Positions 33,301 to 45,913 of a DNA stretch of 56,240 nt are shown piece by piece. The stretch lies in contig NMRA01000001.1 in the NCBI GenBank assembly GCA_002633005.1, positions 4,085,390 to 4,141,629 on the forward strand. Direction: 5' to 3'. Within the stretch, counting starts at the first letter, position 1; each line of letters begins with the position of its first letter. Under the pieces are notes generated by a model. It was not told the origin of the DNA and did not search any database. It saw only the letters and a list, made by a program, of their open reading frames with translations. Source of the stretch: Phoronis australis (taxonomy: Eukaryota > Phoronida > Phoronidae). The translations under genes were made by a program, and so were the position numbers.

Positions 33301-36170
33301 TTCCATTTGGCAGCTCGAGGGTGCGAATGTCTGACGGGCAAAATCTTGGGTAATACTCTGCCTTGGCTCCCGCCCCCTAACTCAAATTACTCTGGATCTA
33401 TCCCTTACTGCCGCCCGCATTTCGAGTCAACTGCAGAACGTTAAAAGTGCATTTCACCTTGTTTATCTGGCTGAAAAACTGAAATCGAATCGGCTTTTTG
33501 CTCTCCTCAAATCGGTGTAACAATATCGTTTACCATGATGGGATTCTACATTTTGTATTTTCCGGTTACCAACAAGAACGTCGAAGCGTGCATCAGCGAC
33601 TGCGATTTCGAAAATGGGTAATATGCTAGTGAAACTGATTTGGTAACAGAAAAGGAGTATTATCACGGTAAAAAAATATTTGGAGATAGATTTTATGATA
33701 TCAAAAGCCCTAGTTCGAATTTCGCTTTTTGCCAGCTAGTGACGGCTACTGAAATGCACCTTCAAGATTGCATCCAAATAAAAACCTCAAGGAAATAAAA
33801 AGTCACCCCATACTTCAAAATAAGGTTAAATTTTGTGAGTATGACCCGCAGTACGTGCCCGCGCTATTTGCTTTCTGTGACTGGTTTAAAAGTTGGCCAC
33901 ACATTTGGCCAGAAACTTGTCAAATTTGGGGTTTTTCGTGTCTGTTGATTTCTATTTTTTTTTTCGGGAAAAGTTATAATTGAAAACTGGACTGATACGG
34001 GTCCATGTTAGCAGGAAGACTGATGTTAGCCTGATATCAGACTTACCAGGTGAATAAATTATAGTTTGCAGCTAAATATATACGACTAAAATTTCTAAGA
34101 GGAGATCTCCCACTTTTCACCAGGGCTAAACGTGGGAACGCCAGGTATATCCAGAGGTATTTTGGACTTGGAATTTTCTGAGTTGGCACTTATTATTCGA
34201 GTGGACTTTGAAAAAAATCTTGTGTATCTCAAACATTTAGTGCTAATCATGATTTGACCAACCTTCCAACTTGCAACTGAGTTGATCATTAGGAATCCGG
34301 GTCGTTCAGTGGTATCTTGTAGTTGGACAATACTCCTTTCTATAAACCGCGGGGGAAAACCTGCAGTGTCGCTGTCCGTTCTTTATATCACCAAAGTTTA
34401 TCAGAGCTCCTATTGTGTTGTATGGGCCAATAATCGCGTTAGTGATGTCTACGCGGCAAGAAATTCTGGTTGAAATAAATTGAAATGTCAAGGACAGAAA
34501 CTGGTATTCTTTAATGTGTTTGGCTTTAGAAATTGAATTCCTCGTGAAAAGTTAGTGTAGGATCCTTCTTTCGCGGAAGAAATGCGATAAAAATTGTCCA
34601 AAAACGCAGCTATGAAGTTTTATTTGTTTACGAGTTTCGAGTCGATGCGTATATTCATTCAGCGTGGAAGATATAGTTGGCGTTTACGTCGTGACATCAG
34701 TCAAAACATTGAGCCTGGCGATTGATATCAGGCCTCTGAAAATTGATGTCGTCAGGAATATGGGCTAATTCGAATTCGTTGTAATGTGAGGCTATTTTTA
34801 ATTAGGCGGATTTTGTTGTTTTTTTTTGTTCAAATATCACCAGAAAGTAATATGGAAACTTTTGAGTCTGAAGTTTATTTATGAAACAACTTTGTGAAAT
34901 GCATTTCCGTTTACATAATCCAATAGCAAGGTTTGAAATTCTGACACTCACTTTCTGTCATAGCCTAACTATGGACGGTGGTTCTTTTTAAGAACAACGG
35001 TCGCACATTTAAGAAAATGTGACAGCGGAGGAAGTATACCCTTTTTACGTGTAAAAGACGACCACGTGTCGTCCAATCAGAAGGCAGGTGGGACGTCTGA
35101 TCATCCCTCTGAAGTTAATTCATACGTGATCATCGGTCAGGTGTCGTGTCTGCCGACTGGTATTCCGGGCCCCAAATTAGACGCCGGGCAGATACGCGTT
35201 GTCCATGACTGTGTTCTGCCGTTATGCTCTCATGGTGATCTCGCGTGATTGACCAAGTTATTAGCATTTTGTACATCAATGTTATTGCGCGAGTTAGTCG
35301 TAAAACTGCAGATAAGATACCAATATGACTTCTGATAAAAATCCACATCTCTGTGAACACGGTAGTCTGAATTTCAGTGTAAGGTCCTACTGCAAGTGCA
35401 TGACAATTTACAGCTTCGTTATCTGGTAATTCACTAGTATTGGCCTCGTGTTCTTTGATTGGCCCTTGAGGAATTCATTATGAAAATCTGCTGACCGATT
35501 TCAGTGAATGGTACTGTATTTCACCCAGTTGCCTTTTGAGATTTTCTTGGTACACATTTTCATGAAAGGGAATTTTGTTTACTTTTAATATGATTGATGT
35601 CTATCGATTGACAGCGCAAGGCCCCTACGGTAAACAGTCTTCCTCGGTTCCTCGTGGCCGACATTGGCGTTCTCATTTATGATTAACCCCATTCTAGTTA
35701 ATTAGAAAAAGGCACTTTTAATTAGTGACGCCTGCGTAGATTGGATTATACTTGCACCTTTTAGGCCTTTGCGCCTGCACCTTAACCTGTCCCTATGTCT
35801 GCCTATAAGTTGAACATTTGACTAATTTGCTAAAGGGCAACAAGTATATCGTGTAAATGTTGTGTTACAGTTCATGTAAATATTGACATGTTTTTAAACT
35901 ACATGCAGATTAACTGAAATGTTCTAAGAACGGATGTGACACGAAAACAATACAGAGGCCTGCCCTACATGCCATGCACCTGTGCAAGGAACGCACAGCT
36001 ACACATGTACGTGTCCGTGTTGTAAAAGATTATGTGCATGCGCAGTGAACATTAGAAACAGTTGAACAAAAATTTTAATAAAGCGCATTCAAACACAGGC
36101 GCATAGTCCTAGCTGCGGGCTTGTACGTAGTTTTTAACGAGTGATTACTACTGGATTTTGGAGAGTTGTC
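33300..36170. other. No gene seen
   Basis: Mostly AT-rich. The segment near 35000-35250 is more GC-rich, with a CACGTG and a CCAAT word close together (gaccacgtgtcgtccaatca), so it could be a promoter. No coding exon can be tied to it. Confidence 0.35.
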
Positions 36171-36174
36171 TGCT

Positions 36175-36264
36175 ATGAATATAGAAGAATATCTTGAGGA
36201 ACTTCAGTTTCACAAGCTCTTGATTTTTTCAGACGAACTGCAGCCATTCAGTGATATGGTGTAG
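36175..36264 (+). CDS. Short acidic ORF, possible first exon
   Basis: ATG at 36175 opens 29 codons (MNIEEYLEELQFHKLLIFSD) before TAG. A weak donor (ATATG|GTGTAG) just before the stop could make it a first exon. The composition is helical and acidic. The product is unknown and a chance frame is possible. Confidence 0.15.
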   Translation: MNIEEYLEELQFHKLLIFSDELQPFSDMV

Positions 36265-36659
36265 GAAATTACATGTAACATGGTTGAAACATCCAGAACA
36301 AAAAAAAAAAAACAAAAAAACAGCATGCAGTCCCGTGAATACAGTATTTGGAAACAAATCTGTCAATAAAACACAAAATATTATTCGGTTCTCAACAATC
36401 AGGGATTCAAATCAACATGCCCGTACCCAGCATTTGATTTGGAGTCGCGGGGTGGGGGGAGGCGAAGCTGAAGGAAGCTACTACCCTCGTCATATAAAAA
36501 ACCATCATACTTCACGCTAAGTTAGGAGGCGTTTTTATTATGCAATGGCCAAAACGAACATTCATTGAAAATGAACAAAAAAAGAAAAAACAACCAATGT
36601 AGCTGTGTTTAAGGTAGTTTCTTGGCTTTTTGACGCTCATTTTAGTGCTGCCTTCACAT

Positions 36660-36890
36660 GCACAATTTTTTTACGCGGAGTCCTTACGTATCACCAAGTC
36701 AGTCGTAACCAATCGCAAGCATCCGTAAATAACTTTACACTTGTAAATATCCGTGAAAGCCGGAGAGGCAATTTTGAACATATCAAAAATCTAGCGATCG
36801 TCCGTAATTAACACGTAAAGAATCGCAAACCGCTCGCAACAACACGTAAATATATTACTCGTAAGAAACCGTAAGTGAATCGTAACAATT
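36660..36890. repeat. Cluster of cgtaa words
   Basis: More than ten cgtaa or ccgtaa words in 230 bp (atccgtaaataac, acacgtaaatat, actcgtaagaaaccgtaag). The vocabulary resembles the fold-back region at 41.33-41.72 kb. Confidence 0.45.
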
Positions 36891-36899
36891 TGACAATAG

Positions 36900-38080
36900 G
36901 ACTATGTATTTTAAGTTTACAAATAATTCACGATTTCTTTACGGACATCTGACAATCTTTCATTTTCTTCGAAATTTGCTTAGTAAAATAAAAGGGCATA
37001 ACGGAAGTAGTTGAATAAGTACACGTAATAGTAATTAAATTCGGCTTGCGAAGGCGGACCCCTGGTGGGGGGCCGGGGGGTGCGTTCGCACTCGTCGCAC
37101 CCCGTGGACACGGGCATGATTAGCGAAAACTTTTCGAAGCCGCATATTTCAGCGCGGATTCAGGAACTCCCCCTTACATCCAGGGGAAAATTTTGTATTT
37201 GTGCCTGAAAACAAGCATTTTATTTGATTTCTGAAATATGATAAGCTCTCGACTACTCTATTTTGGCCAGGTCGCTATCTGCGACTAGCGCGGCAAAATC
37301 GCATGACACAGATCGTATTCTGGAATCCGACATAGCTGCACGGCAAATTTTCAAGTCGTCAAGTTGCCACTAAAAATTCCCTTGATTCTAGCGGACTTTC
37401 ACATGCTTTATGTTTTTTTGTTGCTCCGTTAACGAACACATACAGAAGCAGACACAGAATTTATGTGGTCATGACGCGTACTCAAATGACTTATTCATAC
37501 ATGATAACACTCTGTGTGTATGTATTGGTCATCCAGAGTGATAGCGCGCAGCGTCACTGCCGGTCGCCTTGGATATCACGCGCATATCCACCGGGAGCGC
37601 CCCCCACACGCACACATAAACTAAAACTCCACTTAAAATGAGCAATTATTGGGGTTACTTAATTAACTCAAGATTTTCTCCCGTTTTTTCTGTTTTTTTT
37701 TTTGTTTTGCAGCCGCTAATGGGAGGGGGTGGTTCCCTAGCGCCTATGTACGTGTTTTCTTGCGAATCAACATGAAAGGCATGCTGCCAAATGCTCTGAA
37801 TACATGCAAAGGCTAAAAATTTTAACTGGAAAAGAGCCACAATAGATTCCATCACTGGGTTACCCTGCTTGTACTGATTTCATTATTGTGTCCCCTCGGA
37901 AAAGAATCAATTGAAATCGCGCAAGAAAAGTGTGGCCACGGTGACGAATACCGTAGGCGGGGCTTGCATCCCGGCAAGGACTGACCGTCAGCGACGGGCT
38001 AGGGTTCATATATACTGACTAAAATGGTATGGTATTACCGGGAAAGGGGTCTCTGGATAAATACAGCTCTGAGTCCCGGC
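36900..38080. other. No gene seen
   Basis: Mixed AT-rich DNA with a GC-rich patch at 37040-37120 (ggtggggggccggggggtgc). No ORF or splice structure was supported. Confidence 0.4.
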
Positions 38081-38087
38081 TTAAAAA

Positions 38088-38258
38088 ATGTCTTGTGAGA
38101 AGCGGCAGCTAGAGATAGCATTTCGCTCAGTCATTGAACTCAATCCACATCTTTTTAAGACTAAGGTCACTGACTCATTAATTAAGATGCTGGTGCCCGG
38201 TTTAATTGTCAGTTATGCAGGATCTGAAATAACCCGATGCAGGACATTCCACTCGTAG
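38088..38258 (+). CDS. Short ORF of unknown function
   Basis: ATG at 38088 (AAAAATG context) opens 56 codons (MSCEKRQLEIAFRSVIELNP, then LIKMLVPGLIVSYAG) to a TAG. The composition is protein-like, with regular charged and hydrophobic spacing. No family is recognised and no clear donor is seen. It could be a small gene, a decayed exon or chance. Confidence 0.2.
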   Translation: MSCEKRQLEIAFRSVIELNPHLFKTKVTDSLIKMLVPGLIVSYAGSEITRCRTFHS

Positions 38259-38402
38259 AGCTTATCACGAATAACTCTAAACGCATTATTCAAGCCTGGA
38301 ACCCCAAAGTCTGGTGAATGACAAGGCTGAATGTTCACTCTCTTTCTCCCCCGCTTATAACCGTGGTGCGCCAGGTAGTAGATGGAGGGTGATATTGTGA
38401 CT

Positions 38403-38470
38403 GCCGACTAAAGGACATCCATAGGCGGATTTAGGGAGGGGGGGCCAGGGCCCTCCCCCCCTTGGCTGCC
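38403..38470. mobile_element. DNA-transposon-like terminus with G/C-run fold-back
   Basis: ataggcggatttagggaggg runs into ggggccagggccctcccccc. The G-run and C-run are near-perfect inverted halves around AGG. It shares ggcggattta with 33249. The other end was not found. Confidence 0.35.
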
Positions 38471-38526
38471 GCAAAAAATAAAACAGTAAGAGCGTAGGGA
38501 AATGGTGAGTTTATTAATTAACCCCG

Positions 38527-38527
38527 N
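38527..38527. other. Single N, possible contig join
   Basis: One ambiguous base, as at 14527. No flanking duplication is visible here. Confidence 0.8.
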
Positions 38528-40858
38528 CTCCGTTTCCGTCGTCTGTTCCACTGTGCAATGAAGAAAATTTACTTCATTTTGTAAAGAAAATGGAACCTGA
38601 GTGACCGACGATGAAAAAACAGAAACTGCTGGTAAGATGTGAATTTTAATCGAAGCTTTGGTGAATCACTCAGAAACTCATAATTCTCTCTTTGTCAAAC
38701 CTTAACTTGAGACGATTTCCAAAGCAATCCCGTCGTTATTGCCAACACGAAAAACGGATTTGGTCTTTTGGGCATTTGAAGACTATTTTAAATACAACAA
38801 ATTTGTTAAGAACCGATTGCACAAAATACTGATAAAACGTGTAATAAGCATTACAAAAAGAAGTAGGCTTCGCGCACAAACGCTGTGGACCATAAACAAG
38901 TAGGTCTCTTAGAACGAAATAAGTAGTTAAATCGTGGTGGTGTAGTAACGCACGCGCGCTCTATTCGACAGGTCTTGAGTTGAGTCTTTGGTACTTGCAG
39001 TTTTTCCTGTTTGACACGTTCTCCGTGTTTTTTTTTGCCTTTTTTTCTTGGATAATACTTCAGGAATCAAGGAAAATGCTTGATTTTTAGAGGTAAAAAC
39101 AGAAAAATTTCCTCCCCCCATTCGGTGCTATACGCATCTACAATCGTCGTTTGCGCAAATGCTTACAGCCGGACAAAATGTTGGGCCCCCCCACTGACAT
39201 GAACGTGGAATTAAAAGTAAAGGGCGATAGCGGTGAGGGGACCAATATGTGCACTTGTTGGGAGCTCCAACCTGCAGTGCGTTGCCGAACTACTTGGTCT
39301 CATTTTTATGACCAAATCATGACTCATGAGCCATATGTAGATTGGAGCAGTCAAGTCTCTTGTTCTTGAGCCGTCCAACGAATAAGTCAAGATTTGAAGA
39401 TGCTGCCATCTCAAGTGAAAAATAGTTATGTTTGTCATGTGATCAGAACTAACAGAATGATTGGTTAAAGTTGACAACACTAATTTGTCCAACTTGCAAA
39501 ATGGCGAGGCTGTGCTTGTGAAACGCTGCCGATTAATTTACAAATTCTGCTGTTTGTATTGTGCATATGATGTGATATTCCTGAGAACGCCACATGGATG
39601 TACTCTTTTGGGTGTAAGGCAAGTTCTTAATTCTCTTGTACTGATTTCTATACCGATTTGAAATCTCTTATCGGCGCCCTATTTCTCTAACCTCTGTTTT
39701 GTTTGCGTCTTGACTGCTGAAGTCAGGCAAAGAAAAATCTGTTTGACAGTACTGGTTCGATATAACTGATTAATAGTGATTGCCATCTTACCTGCTTTAC
39801 ACTGCTTAAAGCTGAATTTCTCTTTGTTTGTCTGGATAAAAATTGATTGTCCTGTTATTTAGTTTCACTCAACTAGTATAATCGGTCCTCGTCCGACCTT
39901 AAGTTGAGTCTTATTTCCGCCACCAACATACAAGAACATTGTAACCATCATCGATGCAAGAATTCAGAGTTAATGCGAGTCCACGTCCACCATCTTGAAT
40001 ATTTAGTATGACAGAGTAAACAAACCAAATCGTGTGAATTCCCATGGGCTATATTAGTGGGCAGGAGACCCAGTAGGCAATTTATACATCGCCCTGGATG
40101 CCGCAGGCATACAGCCTTTACAGGGGCGATAGTACATCCCCACCAAAAGTTACTCATTTCAAAATACAGGAAATAAAATCAAATGAGACATGCATACATG
40201 CACACGGAGTTATAAACAACTCATACCATAAGACTGAAAACGATTCAGTCAAGATAATTTGAACAAATCGAAAGTCTGTCGCGGTTTGCTCAAGTTTCTC
40301 TTACTGTGTGCCATTTTGAGGAAGTTACGAGAAATCATGCATGTTGACAAATAAAAAGTCCAAGGGACACAAATCTTACAAATTTCACCTGATACCTTCT
40401 CATGCTATTTTGTACTGAAGTGTCACGCGCTTCACTCAGTCTCGCGCTAGCATTTGCTTAACTCATGTGACTCAGCTGACATACTTTGTGGATGGCACGC
40501 GCGGTTAAACAGTTAACGGCAACCAAAAAAGTGGAGTTGGAATTCTTCGCCAAAGTCAACTTAATTCTCACAACTAAGCTTCATCGAAGATTTGTATAGA
40601 AGTAGAAAGGACCAATGATGGAAGTTAGCACTTTTTTAAATGATAGTTTTAAGTGTGGAATGTATTTTTGACGAGGTGAAAACTCAAAATTGGTGACCGG
40701 ATTTGGCGGTGATTTGGGTTACCGCCCGTTTAAAATAGATGTAACGAAATGCGTACAGAAAGCAAACGAAAGTATTGTAGACCCTGAATGGCCAACTGAG
40801 GGGCTACGTGTTGCCCAGAGACCCAGGAGCGTAAACCCCGTCAAAGTAACATTTTTCG

Positions 40859-41053
40859 AAAGACATTGATTGGACTGTCAAATGGTCGCAATTAGGCTGT
40901 TACCAATATATTCTAGATTGTCACAAAGTCGTTGATGTGTCCGAGTACCTCGTGTGCTCAATTTTGGAGCGCATTGCAAAATGCCTGTCTTTGTTAAAAA
41001 TCCACCCAGTTGGCCTACGTTTTCACAAAGTCCATCTCAGGGTCTGTAATTAA
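40859..41053 (+). other. Frame-conserved unrecognised segment, copy 1
   Basis: Open for 64 codons to TAA (KDIDWTVKWSQLGCYQYILD, CHKVVDVSEYLVCSILERI, ending FHKVHLRVCN), with a TAA just upstream. It is homologous at DNA and protein level to 44243-44437. See the findings. Confidence 0.35.
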
Positions 41054-41329
41054 TTGGCCCTGCATTTGAAAATGATCTCAATTAAAGTTTCAACTCCCCT
41101 TGTAATCGCAAATTATTTTATCGCCAATCATCCTGGCATCGGCAGCCTGACAAAACCAAGATACAATGGGTAAAAGCTAAATTTATTTTGAAAGATTCTG
41201 TTTAATTAATGCAGCAGCATTCACATACCAGTGGGATAAATTTATTGTCAAGCACTGATTTCATCATCTGCTTGCTATTTTAAAGAAATCGGCATTTTAC
41301 AGTCTGGTCTCTGTAGATGGCAATAGCCA

Positions 41330-41447
41330 AATTGGTGCATGTAAATTACATGCGTAAGTTATTTCTTGTTTGTGGCGTAAAGCAATTATTTGCGACGTAA
41401 AGTTAATATTTGTGGCATAAAGTAATTATTTGCAACGTAAATTTATT
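41330..41447. repeat. Direct repeat of the fold-back element's left half
   Basis: gtaaattacatgcgtaagtt and tgtggcgtaaagcaattatt recur in slightly changed form at 41476-41530, the left half of the adjacent fold-back element. Confidence 0.7.
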
Positions 41448-41719
41448 GTTGGCCAAATGAGTGAACCTTAGGCACGTAAATTACATGTGTAAATTATTTT
41501 TTGTTGGTGGCGTAAATTAATTATTAGTGGTGTAAAATAATCATTTACGTGCGTAATTTACACAGGTAAGTTAATTATTTACCTGCGTAAATTACAGCGC
41601 AAATAATTACTTTGTGCCGTAAAAAGTTACTTTACGCTGCAAGTAATTACTTTACGCCGCTAGCAAGAAGTAACATATGCTCGTAATTTACGCGTGTAAC
41701 GTTCACTCATTTGGCCAAC
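41448..41719. mobile_element. Fold-back (MITE-like) element with 19-bp perfect terminal inverted repeats
   Basis: GTTGGCCAAATGAGTGAAC at 41448-41466 is exactly inverted at 41701-41719. The 272-bp body is itself largely inverted (gtaaattacatgtgtaaatt against cgtaatttacgcgtgtaacg) and full of cgtaa and taattactttac words. There is no ORF. No clear target-site duplication is visible (flanks attatt-like and gttaaa). Confidence 0.75.
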
Positions 41720-43480
41720 GTTAAAAATCAGCTTGTTTAGTGCTCCACCACATGAGTGCACTTGCTTTGCACTTGCTCAACTCGAAACTGTTGACTCCTG
41801 TATTGGAGTGGACACCTGTTGTGTTGGCTTATTTGAGTGAACTTTCCAAGTTGACTTGGGTATTCTAAGTTTATGCATACTCAATCTTCAACTGAAGCAG
41901 AATTCCAAGTTTAAGCACAACACACCAACCCTGCTTCCTAGGGTAGGGTTGGTGACCCACCTGTGTATTTTTCCAACCAAAAATAATGGCGATAACTTTT
42001 GAGTGAACATATATTGGAAACCAGAAAACCCAAAAATTTCAAACTTGCATTCTTTTATACAAAGTTCAGTGCTATTCACTTGGCCATATGTTTACTTGAA
42101 ACTCGTATGTTGACAACCATGTTTTCTTATGGATGAATTTGCAATAAGATATAGTATGAGGGTTGATTTGGAAACCTATAGCTTACTAATGCGACATCAG
42201 ATTTTGTTTGGCCGCCTGGTAAAATTCCCATAAAGTTGCCGGATTTTCACGATTTGCAACCAAGTCGGAAAAAGTCAGAGAAGTAAGAATTAACTGCAAT
42301 TGGCCTAAAAAATTTGTGGTAACGTTCAAACTTATAATAAAAATTTCTTCCTAAATGCAATTACCTTTGGCTCACAATTTAATTTCTGAAATCAGTGTGT
42401 CTGTTATCCTCAGCACAAATCCAAGCACATGATCAAACTTCAACAAGAAGTAACAGATGGGAGTTTGGCAAAAACACACGCTTTAAGTCAAAGGGCCCAA
42501 TCATGCACAAACAATGTGTTCCGAGTGTCTGCTTTGTCCTGAAGTAAGAGTTGAATGCACATTTGCGACCTGAAATTTGGAAATGTGAGTTGAGCTTTTG
42601 GCCAAGTTGAACTGTTAGAAACTATGAATTTTGCGTGCTGTAACTTGTTACTATAAATGTGATTTTGCCCAGGTTGCAATTGAAGATATACCGATTATCG
42701 TACCGTCGATGGCTGGGAATTAGTCGTCAACATACACACAATTTGTCTCTATTTAACCTCGTACAAATAAAACAACAGAAAAAAAATATGTTTTTGGGTG
42801 GGGCATTTGACTCTTGTGACTATTGACTGTCACTAGTACTAATACGCATCCCCGTCAAACTTGCCTGTTTTGTTGCTAGTGTAGGCCAGGGCTGTCACCT
42901 GCTAGATTTCCCATGTGGTGACCTTGGAATTTTGCCAGGTCGTATTTGTATTTGGCGAGTTGACGTGCTGAGACTGAGTCATGCCCCCAGCATAGTTTAT
43001 TTTAGTGGTCGAAAAGTAAACCTTTGGAACATGCCCATTGCTAAGTCACTGTCTTTATGCCTGCAGCATCCTAGGCCAACCCTAAAATAGCTTAATTTGA
43101 AGAAGATGTAAGTGTACTTAGTCCTGTGAGTTGTTGCCTTATTTACCAACAGTTCCCATGGAATGAGTGTGATAATGGTTTTAAACCCCACAGCACAGTG
43201 GTTAAAAATTCAACATTGGCAGTAGACAGTATATTAGATTAACAACTCCTGGATGTGTCATGCCAATTATGAAAACTTGTTTCACATGCTTTGCAGCGCC
43301 ATTTGGTTTTAAATTGGTCAGTGCTCAAAACAGCAACTGAAGTTGTTCAAGCGAGATGTAAGTATACAGAATTTCCATCTATAAATCCGTGACGTGTATT
43401 TGACAGATAGTATTGTGGACAAAAAGTCAGATACGAAAAATATACATCCTGTTGCAGTGCGAATATTTCAACCCGAGCAT
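41720..43480. other. No gene seen
   Basis: AT-rich DNA. A short hairpin (ccaaccct...agggttgg) lies at 41926-41953. Nothing else is supported. Confidence 0.4.
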
Positions 43481-43488
43481 ATTCTTAC

Positions 43489-43570
43489 CTAAGTTATCAT
43501 GCACTTTGATGAAAATTTCACCGGGCAATTGGAGGAATATCAATGGTGAGTACCGCAATGGTCTCCACAT
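43489..43570 (-). CDS. Candidate internal exon, unknown gene
   Basis: 82 nt between acceptor gtttagattttcag and the near-consensus donor CTTAG|GTAAGA, open in one frame (MWRPLRYSPLIFLQLPGEI then FIKVHDNL). The LPGEIFIK part recalls the FPGEIFLR block of SLC1 transporters, but the following residues do not fit that family. A competing plus-strand frame with its own acceptor and donor overlaps it, so neither is secure. Confidence 0.2.
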
Positions 43571-44239
43571 CTGAAAATCTAAACAGATAACAAGCCTGAA
43601 AGCGCCAACAAATAAGCTGGGGCGTGCAGCAGAAGTCGTTCTCTGTAGTGTGCTCTTACCTGCCCTGTTTTTACCCAAGAACTTAAATAATAATGCATAG
43701 CAGTGCAAATGAATGACTGTATTTGTTCATTTTTGATTTTTAAGTCGGTGACATTGGACTGATTTACAAGGATATCACATAAACCATTTGTTCATTCAAT
43801 GACTTTTAGTATCGAAGTCTATACAGACGTGTTTGAAACAGTTAGCGGAAAATTTTTACTCGAATTTGTGGTGTCAACGTCTAGTAAGTCCAAAAGTTCT
43901 AATATAGAGGTAAACTTGTTAACAGCTATATCCTGTCTTCCCACGAAGTAGACAGTCCCGAGTGAAATGCCTTAGTAAAACGAGACAGTCAAGCCTTTGT
44001 TTTCTCCCAGTCTAATGTCTTTCACAGCGTTCTTATAGTCAATACCCTCGCAATATATGTCAAAATTTGACGTTCTGAAGTTGGTACATCCAGTGGTAAA
44101 ACTCGGAATTCTTGCAGAAACTGCACCACATGTCAATCCACCATCTTAAAGTAATTACGTGGAGGAAACCAACCGATTCATGAGTATTTTCCATTTGCTT
44201 AGACGAGTCTAGAGTAAGGCCTATTCAAACCAATATTTT

Positions 44240-44437
44240 TTGAAAGATGTTGAATGGATTGTCAAACGTTTGCAAGTACACTTTTCCTTATATGTTCAGG
44301 ACTGTCACAAACTCAGTCTTCCTGTTGAGAACTATTTATTGTCAAGTTTAGAGCGAATTGTAGGAATGCTGATGTTCGGTGTTGTTGGCAAAAATATGGT
44401 GTTTTCAAAGGTCCATCGGATATTTGTGGTCTGTTGA
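44240..44437 (+). other. Frame-conserved unrecognised segment, copy 2
   Basis: An open frame reading KDVEWIVKRLQVHFSLYVQD, CHKLSLPVENYLLSSLERI and ending FSKVHRIFVVC. It shares KD[IV][DE]WxVK, DCHK, EYL/NYLLSSLERI and F[HS]KVH with 40859-41053. No known domain is recognised. Confidence 0.35.
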
Positions 44438-45144
44438 CTGGACCGCTTTACCACCATGATCCAGATGTGGAACTGTATTATCTGTCGTATCTACATATGT
44501 GTGTACATCTGTATCTGGAACATCTCTCGGTTTGTAAAATAATCCTTAACAGTCTATCTAGTGACGCCAGTGAAACTCCTTATAAGGCAATGAGATGAGC
44601 TCAATTTCTATTGGTTGATGACAATGAGAAATGTCCCAAAACTAACCAATAGTATTCATCTAAGTGAGAAATGCACAAACAACAACCAACAAGTCATCAA
44701 ATGCGTTTCTATTCAAAGCTGACATTTCTAACACTGCTGCCGGTAAGTCCGACCAGTGTCATGGGGCGTACTGAATATTGAAAAATGCGCTACGAAAGCA
44801 CCTTTTGCTTTGGAATGAAGTTTCTTATATCTGAAATGACTGATGGCCGATCTATTTGAGCAATGGCTGACTAGTTGATAATATTACGAAAGTGGCTGTC
44901 ATTTCAAGCAATTTTCTAAAATTTTGTCCGTCTGTATTAATGCCAGCTGTCCAGGCGAACCTGTCCAAAATAAAATTCAGGTCAGTCAAAAGACGGCCAA
45001 GGTGTCTGTCGTATAAACCCCTGTGGAACGGTGTCGGGCTTACTAGTTAGGGTTTCGTAGAATTAATCACTGAGCCTTTATCATTTTCAATGAGCTGCGC
45101 TCTCTGTTGTCCTTACCGAACACAAACAATGACTGCAAAAGCGG

Positions 45145-45330
45145 TTAATGATCAGTGACTCTGGTCCCAGACTGCACCTCCAGTGAGCAGGTAGTGTGTA
45201 GCTTTTGTGTATTGGCTAACAAGAGTTCAGGAATAGAAATGTGCAGGCTCTCAAGGACTGTGTTTGACATTTGTTCTCTGGATATACAGGATTTGTACAG
45301 ATCCATAATATTAAGCCCAGTACTATAAGC
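45145..45330 (-). CDS. Candidate terminal exon, unknown gene
   Basis: An open frame ending in TAA, reading IMDLYKSCISREQMSNTVL, then ESLHISIPELLLANTQKL and EVQSGTRVTDH. The composition is protein-like. The acceptor is unclear (ggcttatag or gaatgag). No homologue is recognised. Confidence 0.15.
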   Translation of the reverse strand, partial: AYSTGLNIMDLYKSCISREQMSNTVLESLHISIPELLLANTQKLHTTCSLEVQSGTRVTDH

Positions 45331-45913
45331 CTCATTCAATATACAAATGCACAGGTGTATCCAGTAAAGCAAGTGTTAGCCTAGTTAAACAAAATCAGTC
45401 AAGATCATGAACCTTCAATGCCTTTATTCAGGGGGGGGGTCAAATATCAGCCCCTTTCTACTGTTATGTATATGAACAGAATCGTGGGAACATTCCCCTC
45501 AAGGTTAAAATCACTTTAATAAGGTTGGTGTTGGCTACTTCAGGCTTTGCCAATGAGGGTTACTGACCAGAGGGAGAGGGAAGAGGAATATTTCACCTTT
45601 AACCAAAAATTCCCATCTTGGAAGGCACGGGCACCTTTCCCCTCTGGTGAGCAAGGGCCCTGGCACTGTAATGCTACATCTGGCTAGTGTTAGCAAACAG
45701 ATATACCACCCCAATAGTTCACACTGCAAATGGTTGACATTGATGGTGGTTGGATGTCTGCGCTGGACTGCTGAATTATTTATGGGATATAATGGAATAT
45801 TACCCCTATGTATGTTAAGATTTATCATGTACAGGAGTCCAATGTGTGAGTATACTCAATGAACGCACCCCTGCTTAGAAATGTTGTTATGGTAATAGGA
45901 TACCTTGGTTTTT

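Noticed and set aside
33463-33666. Minus-strand frame reading FEIAVADARFDVLVGNRKIQ
   Set aside because: Looks protein-like but has no splice borders, no recognised family and lies next to transposon-like ends.
35066-35360. Overlapping ORFs on both strands in a GC-richer patch
   Set aside because: No homologue or splice signals. Noted only as a possible promoter.
39211-39492. 93-codon minus ORF with DGSRTRDLTAP and LELPTSAHIG
   Set aside because: Resembles translations of common interspersed repeats and has no start or splice support.
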